In this document: one piece after another, positions 17,999 through 26,906 of the stretch
How the letters are laid out: the number at the start of each line of letters is the position of its first letter
Numbering within the stretch: the stretch's first letter is position 1
Source: Fibrobacter intestinalis
GTDB lineage: Bacteria > Fibrobacterota > Fibrobacteria > Fibrobacterales > Fibrobacteraceae
Length of the DNA: 64,000 bases
Reading direction: 5' to 3'
Assembly: GCF_900167415.1 (NCBI RefSeq)
Contig: NZ_FUWU01000003.1
Location: 1-64,000 of the forward strand
Position numbers and translations under genes: made by a program
The notes under the pieces: generated by a model
Told to the model about the DNA's origin: nothing
Seen by the model: only the letters and a program-made list of their open reading frames with translations
The model's database searches: none

Positions 17999-18738
17999 TG
18001 GGATTATGGCATAAATTTAAAGATTATCTTTTGGATAAAAGCGGACAAAAGGCTCTTTTGGAAGCGCAAGACAGACAAAGCCGTATGGCACAAGAATCCC
18101 TTGCGGCGATAACCTTTTCAAATGCTATACAAAATTCAGAATGGCTAAAATATAAAAGTTTCTTTCCGGGAAGGTGGGCAGTCGAATACACCTTCTTGCT
18201 TACATTGTTTCGCATTTTTGAGCACCACAAATTTTCAAATCTCCTAGAATTCGGACTTGGTCAAACATCCCGAATGGTTCACCAATATGCAAATTTTTAT
18301 AAGGTTCCTGCCATAACCGTAGAACACGACAACGACTGGGTTGCGTTTACACAAAAAGACATTCACAACGCATACCCCATAAACGTAAAAATTCTTCCTT
18401 TGGAAATGCTTGACTTCAAAGGGTTTACCACAAGATCCTACCAAGGAATCAAAACTGCTTTCGAAAATCAGAAATTTGATTTTATCCTTGTTGACGCGCC
18501 TTTTGGTTCGGAACACTATTCCCGTTCGCAAATCATTCAACTTGCAGAAAGCAATCTTGCCGAAACATTCTGCATCATCATTGATGACTGCAACCGCATT
18601 GGTGAACAAGAAACCGTTGCAGAAGTGGAAAAAGTACTAAAAAACAATGGCGTAAAATACGCAATTAATAAATATTATGGATTATCGGATTATGTTGTGA
18701 TTTGCTCGGAAGATTTGAAATTCTTGGCTAGCTTATAA
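17998..18738 (+). CDS. SAM-methyltransferase-fold protein of the polysaccharide locus
   Basis: 246 residues. The region NLLEFGLGQTSRMV (motif I-like loop) followed by ITVEHDNDWV (acidic residue binding the ribose) and DFILVDAPFGSEHYSRS fits a Rossmann methyltransferase of the FkbM-like or related group. The C-terminal CIIIDDCNRIGEQETV is also common in such proteins. Its start overlaps the Wzt stop. Probable sugar or glycan methylation; target unknown. Confidence 0.6.
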   Translation: MGLWHKFKDYLLDKSGQKALLEAQDRQSRMAQESLAAITFSNAIQNSEWLKYKSFFPGRWAVEYTFLLTLFRIFEHHKFSNLLEFGLGQTSRMVHQYANFYKVPAITVEHDNDWVAFTQKDIHNAYPINVKILPLEMLDFKGFTTRSYQGIKTAFENQKFDFILVDAPFGSEHYSRSQIIQLAESNLAETFCIIIDDCNRIGEQETVAEVEKVLKNNGVKYAINKYYGLSDYVVICSEDLKFLASL

Positions 18739-18752
18739 TTCTCGAGAAAAAT

Positions 18753-19370
18753 ATGACTGATAAATTTACAGACACAGGCATCCCACAAGGACGAAAGCAC
18801 CTGGCAAGACAGGAAGCTTTTTTGGTCGCTGCAATGGTGAACCTGAACATGGTTGATTCCGTTGGAAGCGGCATCAAGCGCCTGTTTGACATTCAAAAAG
18901 AACGGTATTTTCCGCTTCCGGATTTTGACCTGACAAGGCGTTCGGTGACATTGACCATTCTCGGCAAGATTCTCGATATGAACTACGCTAGGAAATTGGC
19001 CAGCGATACAGATTTGAGTTTGCAAGAAGTTATACGTCTGGACAAGGCTCAAAAGAAAAAGAAAACCGCTAAAGCGGGGGAAAAGCCTAGACAGGTCCAG
19101 ACTTTCGACCAGACTTTTGACCAGACTTTTGACCAGATGATTAAGCCCCTTTTCAAGCAGCAAGCATCTTACCAAAAGACCAAGCGTGTTTGTGCATCCC
19201 TTTTTAAGGCTATTACGGCAGATTCGACAATCACAAGGCAAAAAATGCAAGAAGCAACAGGCACAAAGACCTCAAGCCTAAAAACCTATCTCAAATACCT
19301 AGCCACAGCGGGGCTCATCAAGCGCATTGGCCCTGATAACGGCGGACATTGGGAGGCCGTAGAGAGATAA
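18753..19370 (+). pseudogene. 3' fragment of an AlbA/HATPase_c_4-type regulator
   Basis: 205 residues. The sequence from FLVAAMVNLNMVDSVGSGIKRLFDIQKERYFPLPDFDL corresponds to the C-terminal part of proteins with an AlbA_2 DNA-binding domain and an HATPase_c_4 domain, where GSGI-x-x-(M/L) and PLPD recur. The N-terminal AlbA domain is missing, so this is a truncated remnant or a short derivative. It contains three copies of a 12-base unit ACTTTYGACCAG (19101-19136, giving TFDQ repeats) and a winged-helix-like C-terminus (TADSTITRQKMQEATGTKTS). Inserted between glycan genes. Confidence 0.55.
19101..19136 (+). repeat. 12-base tandem repeat x3
   Basis: Three near-perfect copies of ACTTTYGACCAG within the AlbA-type fragment, encoding TFDQ TFDQ TFDQ. 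The in-frame period means copy number can change without breaking the frame. Confidence 0.85.
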
Positions 19371-19372
19371 AT

Positions 19373-19693
19373 ATGCCCAGAAAAAGATTTTTTCATAAGC
19401 AATGCCAACAACATGGCCTAAAAAAGCCCCCATTTGAGCAGGATGGCGACTTTAAAGTTACGATCTGGCGACAAGCAACCGAACAAGTACAGAATCAATT
19501 GAATATTCTTGCCGCCCCAATGTTAATAAAAGACATTTTGAAAGCCTTAAATCTAAACCGTCCGACAATGCTTGGTTCGTACATAAAGCCCGCTATAGCA
19601 CTTAATCTTGTAGAAATGACAGGCCCAGCATCGCCCCAAAAATCCAAGCAAAAATACAGGCAAACAAAGAAAGGCGAAACTTTCATGAAGTAA
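19373..19693 (+). pseudogene. Second 3' fragment of an AlbA/HATPase_c_4-type regulator
   Basis: 106 residues from ATG 19373. CQQHGLKKPPFEQDGDFKVTIWR is again the end of the HATPase_c_4 domain, and MLIKDILKALNLNRPTMLGSYIKPAIALNLVEMTG a winged helix. It overlaps nothing and has no N-terminal domain, so it is probably a remnant. Together with the preceding fragment it suggests repeated insertion and decay of the same gene family at this point. Confidence 0.45.
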
Positions 19694-19749
19694 AACCGTT
19701 CCTTCCGACAAAGGTGATCATTGGGAAATAATAAAGGAAATAGAATAAT

Positions 19750-20526
19750 ATGTTTTCAAAATTAAGAAATATTTGGAATCAGCGGCAGGCCTATATACAC
19801 CTATTATCTCTTTGGGGAATTAAATACAAGTGTCCTATTTGCGGTTTCCATTCTAAAGACTTAAACCCTATTGGCATTGATAACGCTGCTATCCGAAAAT
19901 ATCAAATCATTGGAGCTGGCAAACGTAATGTAGGGTGTCCTAAATGCGGTTCTACTGATCGCGAACGTCTTTTATACACATATTTAAATAACGAACTAAA
20001 AATATTTAATCAGCCACATACAAAAATTTTGCACATCGCCCCAGAAATAATAATTATGCGTAAATTCCTTAATCATGGATTTACAAATTATCATTGCGGA
20101 GATTTCTTTGCAGAAGGTCAACATGCAGATTATTCTTCTGAGCTAGTGAAACATATGGATGTTCAAAACTTGCCTTTTGATGACAACTCTTTTAACCTCG
20201 TCATATGCAACCATGTATTAGAGCATGTTCACGATGATGAAAAGGCAATGAAAGAAATTTATCGTGTATTGTGCAGAGGGGGGGCAGCAATACTCCAGGT
20301 TCCAATCTCCCCTATTTTAGAAAAAACAATTTCAGATCCTTCCATAACAGACCCAAGAATTCTCGAAGAAAAATTTGGGCAAAAGGACCATGTACGCCTA
20401 TTCGGAAGAGATTATCCGTCAAAATTAGAATCATGCGGTTTTGTAGTAAACACGCTGAAACTGCAACAAAAACACCCAAAATTCGGGTTTAATCCAGAAG
20501 AAGTTTTGTTCATCGGAAGAAAATAG
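19750..20526 (+). CDS. Class I SAM-dependent methyltransferase with zinc-ribbon N-terminus
   Basis: 258 residues. The N-terminal KCPICGFHSKDL and VGCPKCGSTDRERLL form a four-Cys zinc ribbon, as in several glycan or rRNA methyltransferases. The catalytic part has LPFDDNSFNLVICNHVLEHVHDDEKAM (Methyltransf_11, motif IV) and LCRGGAAILQVP. In this locus it probably methylates the polysaccharide or its precursor. The stop is followed one base later by the first of a series of GT2 genes. Confidence 0.8.
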   Translation: MFSKLRNIWNQRQAYIHLLSLWGIKYKCPICGFHSKDLNPIGIDNAAIRKYQIIGAGKRNVGCPKCGSTDRERLLYTYLNNELKIFNQPHTKILHIAPEIIIMRKFLNHGFTNYHCGDFFAEGQHADYSSELVKHMDVQNLPFDDNSFNLVICNHVLEHVHDDEKAMKEIYRVLCRGGAAILQVPISPILEKTISDPSITDPRILEEKFGQKDHVRLFGRDYPSKLESCGFVVNTLKLQQKHPKFGFNPEEVLFIGRK

Positions 20527-20527
20527 A

Positions 20528-21556
20528 ATGAGCGAATCCAAGGCAATTGCAGTTTCCGTCATCACTCCCGTTTACAAAACGCCCTTGAATTATTTCAAGG
20601 AGTGTTTGGACTCTCTTCATAATCAAACAATGCCCAATGCAGAATTTATCGTTGTATTTGACGGAGAAGATAATCTACTGTGCGATTTTTGCGAAGATTA
20701 CAAAAAAAAGGACGAGCGATTTAAAATATACATTCAGCCACACTTTGGTGTTTCTGCAACTAGAAATTTTGGCATTAGCCAGGCAATTGGTGAATACATC
20801 ACATTTGTCGATGCAGATGACTCAATTGAAAAAGATTGCTGCTTAGAAACATACAATTTTGCAAAAGAAAATAATTCTGAGGTAGTATTATTCGATTACA
20901 CCCCAGTAAGCAACCAATATAAACAAATGTTTTTTTCTTCCGATTCAATCCAAGAACTACCCAATAGCACAATTGAAAAAATACAACAGGAATCAATTTA
21001 CCTCACTAGCGAAAAATATGTGGCAGCGGTATCTACATGGTGTAAACTCATAAAGAAAAATCTTGTTGATTTAAACCATATACATTTCCCAACGAACCTA
21101 AAGAGGTGTGTAGACAGACCGGTCTCTTTTTCAATATTTTATTTCGCAAAAAAAGTTTCCTATCTTAACAAGACCTTTTACAACTATAACAAAGTTGAGA
21201 CCTCTATAACATGGACGCAAAACGACAGTAACGCAAACATTATACTAGCTTATCTAACAGAAATCAAGAAAATATCAAATAAATTTTCTACAACCATCGG
21301 AAGATGCGCAATGGAAACATTTCTTGATTCTTGGTCAACAAATTACTTTATTAAGGGCTCTGCCTTTTCCATACTTGAAAGCGTAAACACAATTAAAAAG
21401 ATAGCCAAATCAGCGAATTTTCAGCAATTGATAGAAAGATTTGACTCTTCCCAATGGACTTTCCCTGTCAAGCTAGAAGCCTTTCTTATCAAACATAGAA
21501 TCACATTCCATATTTGGCTACATGCGTTCAAATGGAAATACTTAACTAATCGCTAA
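20528..21556 (+). CDS. Glycosyltransferase family 2
   Basis: 342 residues. The GT-A domain begins AVSVITPVYKTPLNYFKECL and has the DxD region TFVDADDSIEKDC near residue 95. GT2 enzymes transfer a sugar from a nucleotide donor to a growing lipid-linked glycan at the cytoplasmic membrane face. The DNA here is clearly more AT-rich than the first genes of the locus, as are all glycosyltransferase genes up to 27.6 kb. Confidence 0.85.
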   Translation: MSESKAIAVSVITPVYKTPLNYFKECLDSLHNQTMPNAEFIVVFDGEDNLLCDFCEDYKKKDERFKIYIQPHFGVSATRNFGISQAIGEYITFVDADDSIEKDCCLETYNFAKENNSEVVLFDYTPVSNQYKQMFFSSDSIQELPNSTIEKIQQESIYLTSEKYVAAVSTWCKLIKKNLVDLNHIHFPTNLKRCVDRPVSFSIFYFAKKVSYLNKTFYNYNKVETSITWTQNDSNANIILAYLTEIKKISNKFSTTIGRCAMETFLDSWSTNYFIKGSAFSILESVNTIKKIAKSANFQQLIERFDSSQWTFPVKLEAFLIKHRITFHIWLHAFKWKYLTNR

Positions 21557-21577
21557 CTTTTCTTTCAACTTCTTTCT

Positions 21578-22570
21578 ATGCCTTTCGTTTCCGTCATAGT
21601 TCCTAATTACAACCACGCTCCTTATCTTAAGCAGCGTCTTGACTCTGTATTCAATCAAACATTCCAAGATTTTGAAGTAATCATCCTTGATGATTGTAGT
21701 ACGGACAACAGCAAAGAAATTATCGAGGAATATCGCAATCGTCCGCAGACAAGCCATATAATATACAACGCCATTAATAGCGGTTCACCATTTAAGCAAT
21801 GGGCAAAAGGATTTGAACTAGCCCAAGGCGAATACATCTGGATTGCGGAAAGCGATGATTGGGCTGAGTTGAACTTTTTAGAAGAAATGATTAGAATATT
21901 GGATAAACACGAATCGTTAACATTAGCTTTCTGTGAATCATTTTGGGAATTCTCCGAAAAAACAGTCTTTGGTCAAACATCATTAAGAGATTCATTCTTT
22001 AACGGGCTTGAGTTTATCCAAAAAAGACAAATTTACGGCAATTGCATTGTTAATGCAAGTTCCGTTTTATTTCGAAAAAAATTTCTGTCAAATATTCCAA
22101 CCGATTACCAAGACTTCCAAGGTTCAGGAGATTACATCTTGTGGAGCTATTTATGCGAACTTGGAAATATCTTCTATACAACAAAACGGTTGAATCATTT
22201 TAGACGGCACGAGTCCGCGACAACAAGCAAATGCATTGCTACAGGGCGATCTTTTTTTGAAAATCATCGCATTTACAATTACTTTAAAAGTAAAGGCTAT
22301 GTTTCGAATTTCGCCCATTATCGTATTGTTAACTATGAATTAAAACAGATTGAATTAAATAAAGATGTTCTAATAAAAAATAACGTTTACTCGCAATGCA
22401 AGTCTTTATGGGAAAACGAAAAAAGAATTGGAAACTTAATATCTTCACTTTTAATTTTTTTCGCAAAACAAATTAATGAATATAGCAACCTTCCTTTTCA
22501 CGCCAAAATTTGGAAATTTTTTCATTTGCCAGATACGAACATCCGCGGAAAGCTGTTCAGAAGACGCTAG
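21578..22570 (+). CDS. Glycosyltransferase family 2
   Basis: 330 residues starting MPFVSVIVPNYNHAPYLKQRL, with ILDDCSTDNS (first acidic pocket) and WIAESDDWAELNFL (DxD). The C-terminal part has the NASSVLFRKKFL and HFRRHESATT motifs seen in chain-building GT2 enzymes. Part of the polysaccharide locus; donor and linkage unknown. Confidence 0.85.
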   Translation: MPFVSVIVPNYNHAPYLKQRLDSVFNQTFQDFEVIILDDCSTDNSKEIIEEYRNRPQTSHIIYNAINSGSPFKQWAKGFELAQGEYIWIAESDDWAELNFLEEMIRILDKHESLTLAFCESFWEFSEKTVFGQTSLRDSFFNGLEFIQKRQIYGNCIVNASSVLFRKKFLSNIPTDYQDFQGSGDYILWSYLCELGNIFYTTKRLNHFRRHESATTSKCIATGRSFFENHRIYNYFKSKGYVSNFAHYRIVNYELKQIELNKDVLIKNNVYSQCKSLWENEKRIGNLISSLLIFFAKQINEYSNLPFHAKIWKFFHLPDTNIRGKLFRRR

Positions 22571-22581
22571 TTGTTTCTTGC

Positions 22582-22650
22582 ATTATCCCGTTCGGGAATA
22601 ATTTTGCCATTTTCCCCAACCTACCTGTTATTTTTCCCGTTCGGGAATAT
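22582..22650 (+). promoter_or_regulatory. Paired palindromic operators before hipBA
   Basis: Two copies of a CCCGTTCGGG palindrome lie at 22587-22596 and 22636-22645, each flanked by T/A-rich arms (ATCCCGTTCGGGAATA and TTCCCGTTCGGGAATA), about 49 bases apart. The second abuts TATATT at 22650-22655, a likely -10. HipB autorepresses through paired TATCC-N8-GGATA-like operators; the layout here is similar. Binding is inferred. Confidence 0.65.
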
Positions 22651-22662
22651 TATATTTAGGGC

Positions 22663-22884
22663 ATGGAAATCCTCAAAACGGAAGATATATCGTCTTTGAT
22701 AAAAAAAAGGCGCAAAAGCCTTAATTTGACCCAAGCCGAGTGCGCAGCATTCTGCGGCGTCGGGAATCGTTTTTTTTCCGAACTGGAAAACGGCAAACAG
22801 TCCCTTCACCTTGGTAAGGTTCTACAGGTTTTGCAAACGCTCGGTCTAAAGATTTTCATCACCGAAAATGAGGCCGTCAAATGA
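22663..22884 (+). CDS. hipB: HipB-type antitoxin (XRE repressor)
   Basis: 73 residues, almost entirely a helix-turn-helix of the HipB/Y4mF group: SLIKKRRKSLNLTQAECAAFCGVGNRFFSELENGKQSLHLGKVLQVLQTLGL. It should bind the two palindromes upstream and neutralise HipA. AGGG lies just before the ATG. Its stop overlaps the hipA start by four bases (ATGA), the usual coupling. Confidence 0.85.
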   Translation: MEILKTEDISSLIKKRRKSLNLTQAECAAFCGVGNRFFSELENGKQSLHLGKVLQVLQTLGLKIFITENEAVK

Positions 22885-24119
22885 AACTTTCGGTTTATTT
22901 TGGCGAATCCCTAGCAGGACATCTGTCCTCCACGGCCGAGAACGGAATCGTCTTTTCTTACGAAGCCTCTTACCTTGAAGCGGAGCTCCCCCCCATATCA
23001 CTTTCGCTCCCTTTAAACGCAGGCGAGTTTTCTCAAAAGCAGTGTTTGCCCTTTTTTGAAGGATTGCTCCCCGAAGGTGATGTAAAAAGAAAAATTTCCG
23101 ACTTTCTCCATGTGTCCGAAACAAGTACGCTCAAGCTACTCAAAGAACTTGGTGGCGAATGCGCAGGAATGATTTCGATCCTGCCAGAAGATGAGCCAAA
23201 TAAAGCAAAAGACGTCTACGATTTTTCACCCGACAACTACGAACCCGTTCCAATTCAAAAAATATCCGAGTACATAAAGAACATCAACTCCCGACCGCTA
23301 CTCAAAGTCAAAGAAGAACTCCGCCTTTCGCTTGCCGGCGCACAGGAAAAGCTCCCCCTTTTATACAAAGACGGCGAATATTATCTGCCACGCAACGGCG
23401 CCCCATCTACACACATCATCAAGCCCACCGGTCACGCAGAGTTATCAACTCTTTCCGCCAACGAGTATATATGCATCAAGCTGGCCGAGCATTCCGGATT
23501 GCCGGTCCCAAATACAGAACTTAAACACGTCGACGGTTCGGACTTTCTCTTGATCGAACGGTACGACCGAATTTTCAAAGACGGCAAATTGTCCCGAATT
23601 CATCAAGAAGATGTATGCCAGGCACTTGGCATATTAAGCGATTATAAATACCAGAACGACGGCGGACCAAGCATCGCTGACATATACAACTTACTTAAAG
23701 AGAAAACAAGCATCCCTCTTTTGGAGATGCGAGCCTTCTTGCAATACGTTCTTTTCAATTTCATCATCGGGAATTGCGATGCGCACGGGAAAAATTATTC
23801 CATAATGTACAAGAATAATTCTATAAAACTTACCCCGGTATACGACACAGTCTGCACATTAGCTTATCCCAATTTGGCCAACAAGCTTTCTATGAAAATT
23901 GGAAAGCACTCGGAAATCAGAAAGGTCAACAAGGAAGATTTTGCGATTCTTGCAGAACAACTCGGGCTAAAAACAAAAATAATCATCGATGCTTATTTAG
24001 AGGTTTTCGGAAAAATCATAAACGCTTTTGAAATTGTCAAAGCAGATTCCTCACTGAATATCCATAGAGATATAATTGAATGCATTGAGCAGAATATTTT
24101 GAAAAGGAAATTAATCTAA
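22881..24119 (+). CDS. hipA: HipA-type serine/threonine kinase toxin
   Basis: 412 residues, close to the usual length. N-terminal HipA domain with LPPISLSLPLNAGEFSQ and FFEGLLPEGDVK. Then the ATP-binding region LRLSLAGAQEKLPLLYKDGEYYLP and the catalytic loop FIIGNCDAHGKNYSI (Asp and Asn of the kinase) with LTPVYDTVCT (metal-binding Asp). HipA of E. coli phosphorylates glutamyl-tRNA synthetase and induces dormancy; whether this one has the same target is unknown. The gene appears intact. It sits between two GT2 genes in the glycan locus, with only one base before the next start. Confidence 0.9.
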   Translation: MKLSVYFGESLAGHLSSTAENGIVFSYEASYLEAELPPISLSLPLNAGEFSQKQCLPFFEGLLPEGDVKRKISDFLHVSETSTLKLLKELGGECAGMISILPEDEPNKAKDVYDFSPDNYEPVPIQKISEYIKNINSRPLLKVKEELRLSLAGAQEKLPLLYKDGEYYLPRNGAPSTHIIKPTGHAELSTLSANEYICIKLAEHSGLPVPNTELKHVDGSDFLLIERYDRIFKDGKLSRIHQEDVCQALGILSDYKYQNDGGPSIADIYNLLKEKTSIPLLEMRAFLQYVLFNFIIGNCDAHGKNYSIMYKNNSIKLTPVYDTVCTLAYPNLANKLSMKIGKHSEIRKVNKEDFAILAEQLGLKTKIIIDAYLEVFGKIINAFEIVKADSSLNIHRDIIECIEQNILKRKLI

Positions 24120-24120
24120 A

Positions 24121-25083
24121 ATGCCTGAGCCGCTTGTTTCCATAATTGTTCCGATATATAAGGTCGAACCCTATCTTCGGCGGTGTTTAGACAGTATCGT
24201 CAATCAAACATATACTAATCTTGAAATTATTTTGGTAGACGACGGGTCCCCAGACAACTGTCCGCAGATTTGCGATAAATATGCGGAGAAAGACAAACGA
24301 ATTGTTGTCGTCCATAAAAAAAACGGCGGACTCTCTAATGCGAGAAATGTCGGTTTAGATATTTGCCAAGGAGAATATATATCGTTTGTGGATAGCGATG
24401 ACTGGGTGAGCGAAACATATATCAAGGCGCTTATTAGGTTGATAGCTGAAAACGATTCAGACATTGCAATTTGTGAACATTTAAAAACTGCTGAGGAAAA
24501 AACAAAAAAAGAGTTCTTTGTAGACAAAAAAAATTATTCATCTAAAGAAGCTCTGTTACGGCTTTTTGCAAAGAATAACATAACGTATGTGGTGAGTTGG
24601 GGGAAACTTTACAAAAATTCTCTTTTTGCGTCATTTCGTTTTCCTATAGGAAAATATCACGAAGATGAATTTACCACTTACATTCTATTTTACAACTCAA
24701 AAAAAATCAGCTATACTTCAGAAATCCTCTATTACTACTACCAACGTAGTGACAGCATTGTTTCAACAAGGCATCCTTGGGATGTATTAGAATGCCTCGA
24801 ACAACGATATATCTTTTTCAAAGAACGAAGCGAAACAACGTTTCTTCCACTTATACTACCCTCTCTTTGTTGGCAACTTCTATGTGCATATTGGGATTTA
24901 TACATACGCAAAGATCTATCCAGCCACTCATATTTAAACAAACTACGTTTTTACATAAAAGATTTTCAACACATCAAAAAACCATTACTTCACTTTATTC
25001 CATTAAGCATTTTTTCCCACATTCCAAGCCTTTATTTTTTATACCGAAAAATATCTCCCCTACATATAAGAAAAGAGTTTTGA
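24121..25083 (+). CDS. Glycosyltransferase family 2
   Basis: 320 residues: MPEPLVSIIVPIYKVEPYLRRCLDSIVNQTYTNLEIILVDDGSPDNCPQICD with the DxD SFVDSDDWVSETY. This is the EpsJ/WcaA-like branch common in capsule and O-antigen clusters. AT-rich. Followed six bases later by another GT2. Confidence 0.85.
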   Translation: MPEPLVSIIVPIYKVEPYLRRCLDSIVNQTYTNLEIILVDDGSPDNCPQICDKYAEKDKRIVVVHKKNGGLSNARNVGLDICQGEYISFVDSDDWVSETYIKALIRLIAENDSDIAICEHLKTAEEKTKKEFFVDKKNYSSKEALLRLFAKNNITYVVSWGKLYKNSLFASFRFPIGKYHEDEFTTYILFYNSKKISYTSEILYYYYQRSDSIVSTRHPWDVLECLEQRYIFFKERSETTFLPLILPSLCWQLLCAYWDLYIRKDLSSHSYLNKLRFYIKDFQHIKKPLLHFIPLSIFSHIPSLYFLYRKISPLHIRKEF

Positions 25084-25089
25084 TTTCCA

Positions 25090-26007
25090 ATGTCTAAAAT
25101 AACCGTCATCGTTCCAATTCATCATGTAAGCGGCTCATTCTTAGATCAATGTTTAAGTTCTTTATGTTTGCAAACTTTCAAAGATTTTGAAGCAATTCTT
25201 GTATTAAACGATGCAACAAGCAAAGAGCAAACTATTTCCCAAAATTTTTGCGATAAAGACCCTAGATTCAAGTTATTTAAAATAGATATCGCCGATGTTT
25301 CTACGGCAAGAAATGTTGGGCTAGAATACGCCCAAGGGAAATATATAATTTTTCTTGATTGCGATGATTGGTTTTCAGAAGATGCACTACAAAAGCTTTA
25401 CAATTTGATGGAAACTAGCCTAGCAGAAATAGGAATTGCAAATACTCAAAAAATTTGGGATAACGAAAAAAAACAGATTCTATTCAAATTTTATGATCAT
25501 GAAGAAGATGTTCTCCTAAAACGAATTCCAAATGTCGCCGTATGGGGATTCATCTTTAAGAAAGATATTATAAAAAACAAGCACATTCGTTTTCAAGAAG
25601 GCCTAAAGCTCTCTGAAGATCGAGTATTTCTATTCGAATATTACTTATACTGCAAAAGAATTGCATTTACAAATGATGTTGTATATTTTTATCGGCAACA
25701 TAATGCGAGCGTCTGTAATGTCTTGCATACACACGAGCATGCCATTCAACAAATAAAGGCAGCGACGGCTCTTCACGAGATATTAGCAAAATCGCCAGAA
25801 TATTCAAAAAAAGATATAGAACATTCTGATAGAATTTTAACGCGAATGGGTATGGTCGCCTATATTAATTCAGGAACAACGAAAGACGGTATTAAACAAT
25901 TAAGAGACTTCTTCCTTACAAACATTAGTGAATCTAACATTATTTTTTATTATTGTTGGTATAGAGCGAAAATATCCGCTTTTATAGGAAGACTTTTACA
26001 TCTGTAG
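25090..26007 (+). CDS. Glycosyltransferase family 2
   Basis: 305 residues: ITVIVPIHHVSGSFLDQCLSSL and the DxD-type IFLDCDDWFSEDAL (first Asp followed by Cys-Asp-Asp). GT-A fold with a helical C-terminal part. The initial DD of the donor pocket is replaced by VLNDATSK, a mild deviation from family consensus, but the fold and later motif are intact. Confidence 0.8.
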   Translation: MSKITVIVPIHHVSGSFLDQCLSSLCLQTFKDFEAILVLNDATSKEQTISQNFCDKDPRFKLFKIDIADVSTARNVGLEYAQGKYIIFLDCDDWFSEDALQKLYNLMETSLAEIGIANTQKIWDNEKKQILFKFYDHEEDVLLKRIPNVAVWGFIFKKDIIKNKHIRFQEGLKLSEDRVFLFEYYLYCKRIAFTNDVVYFYRQHNASVCNVLHTHEHAIQQIKAATALHEILAKSPEYSKKDIEHSDRILTRMGMVAYINSGTTKDGIKQLRDFFLTNISESNIIFYYCWYRAKISAFIGRLLHL

Positions 26008-26009
26008 TT

Positions 26010-26903
26010 ATGTCATTTATCACTATCTTCACACCCACTTACAATCGGCGACACTTGATAGACAACCTCTATCAATCCCTTTTACAACAATCTGAAAAAA
26101 ACTTTGAATGGTTGGTTGTTGATGATGGCAGTTCCGATGATACAGAGCAATATTTTTCGGGATTACTTTCCAAACCACAACCATTTCCTATTCAATACAT
26201 AAAACAAGAAAACGGTGGTAAACATCGGGCGATAAATCGAGGTGTAAAAAAAGCGAACGGAGAACTTTTTTTTATCGTTGATTCTGACGATTATTTAATC
26301 GACAAAGCCATTGAAAAAATCAATCAATGGATTGTAATGCTAGATAATTCTCACAAATGGGCCGGTGTTTCTGGACTAAAAGGGTATTCTGAACAAAAAA
26401 ATGTCGGACAACACCCCTCAACCAGTTTCGTAGATGCAAAAAACACTGAACGTCGCAAATTTCATCTAGAAGGCGACAAAGCCGAAATCTATTTTACAGA
26501 TGTGTTAAGAAAATATCCATTTCCAGAAATCTCGGGTGAAAAATTTATTTCAGAAGAAATAGTTTGGAATGCAATTGCGCGAGAAGGGTACTATTTGCGT
26601 TGGTTTAACGAAATCATTTATATCTGTTCTTATCTAGATGGAGGATTAACAAAAGACAGCTCCAAAGACGAGCGAAACCCGCAAGGCAGACTATTATGGG
26701 CTAGAGGACAATTGGAATCTTTTCCAGACGATTGGCGAAAAAGATTTAGCGCAATCGCCATCTATTACAATGCAGTCCATAAAAACAAACCAATTAGCGT
26801 AATTGCAAAAGATTTAGGCGTATCATTTTTCTATGTCATCGTAGCAAAGAGCATCTGTAACATATTTTTTCTTTTTTATCATTTAATTCAAAAAAAAAAA
26901 TAA
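26010..26903 (+). CDS. Glycosyltransferase family 2
   Basis: 297 residues: FITIFTPTYNRRHLIDNLYQSL, WLVVDDGSSDDT and FFIVDSDDYLIDKAI (DxD), with KQENGGKHRAINRG typical for this subgroup. SEEIVWNAIAREG resembles the acceptor-side motif. Two bases separate it from the previous stop; A-rich end (poly-Lys). Confidence 0.85.
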   Translation: MSFITIFTPTYNRRHLIDNLYQSLLQQSEKNFEWLVVDDGSSDDTEQYFSGLLSKPQPFPIQYIKQENGGKHRAINRGVKKANGELFFIVDSDDYLIDKAIEKINQWIVMLDNSHKWAGVSGLKGYSEQKNVGQHPSTSFVDAKNTERRKFHLEGDKAEIYFTDVLRKYPFPEISGEKFISEEIVWNAIAREGYYLRWFNEIIYICSYLDGGLTKDSSKDERNPQGRLLWARGQLESFPDDWRKRFSAIAIYYNAVHKNKPISVIAKDLGVSFFYVIVAKSICNIFFLFYHLIQKKK

Positions 26904-26906
26904 CTT

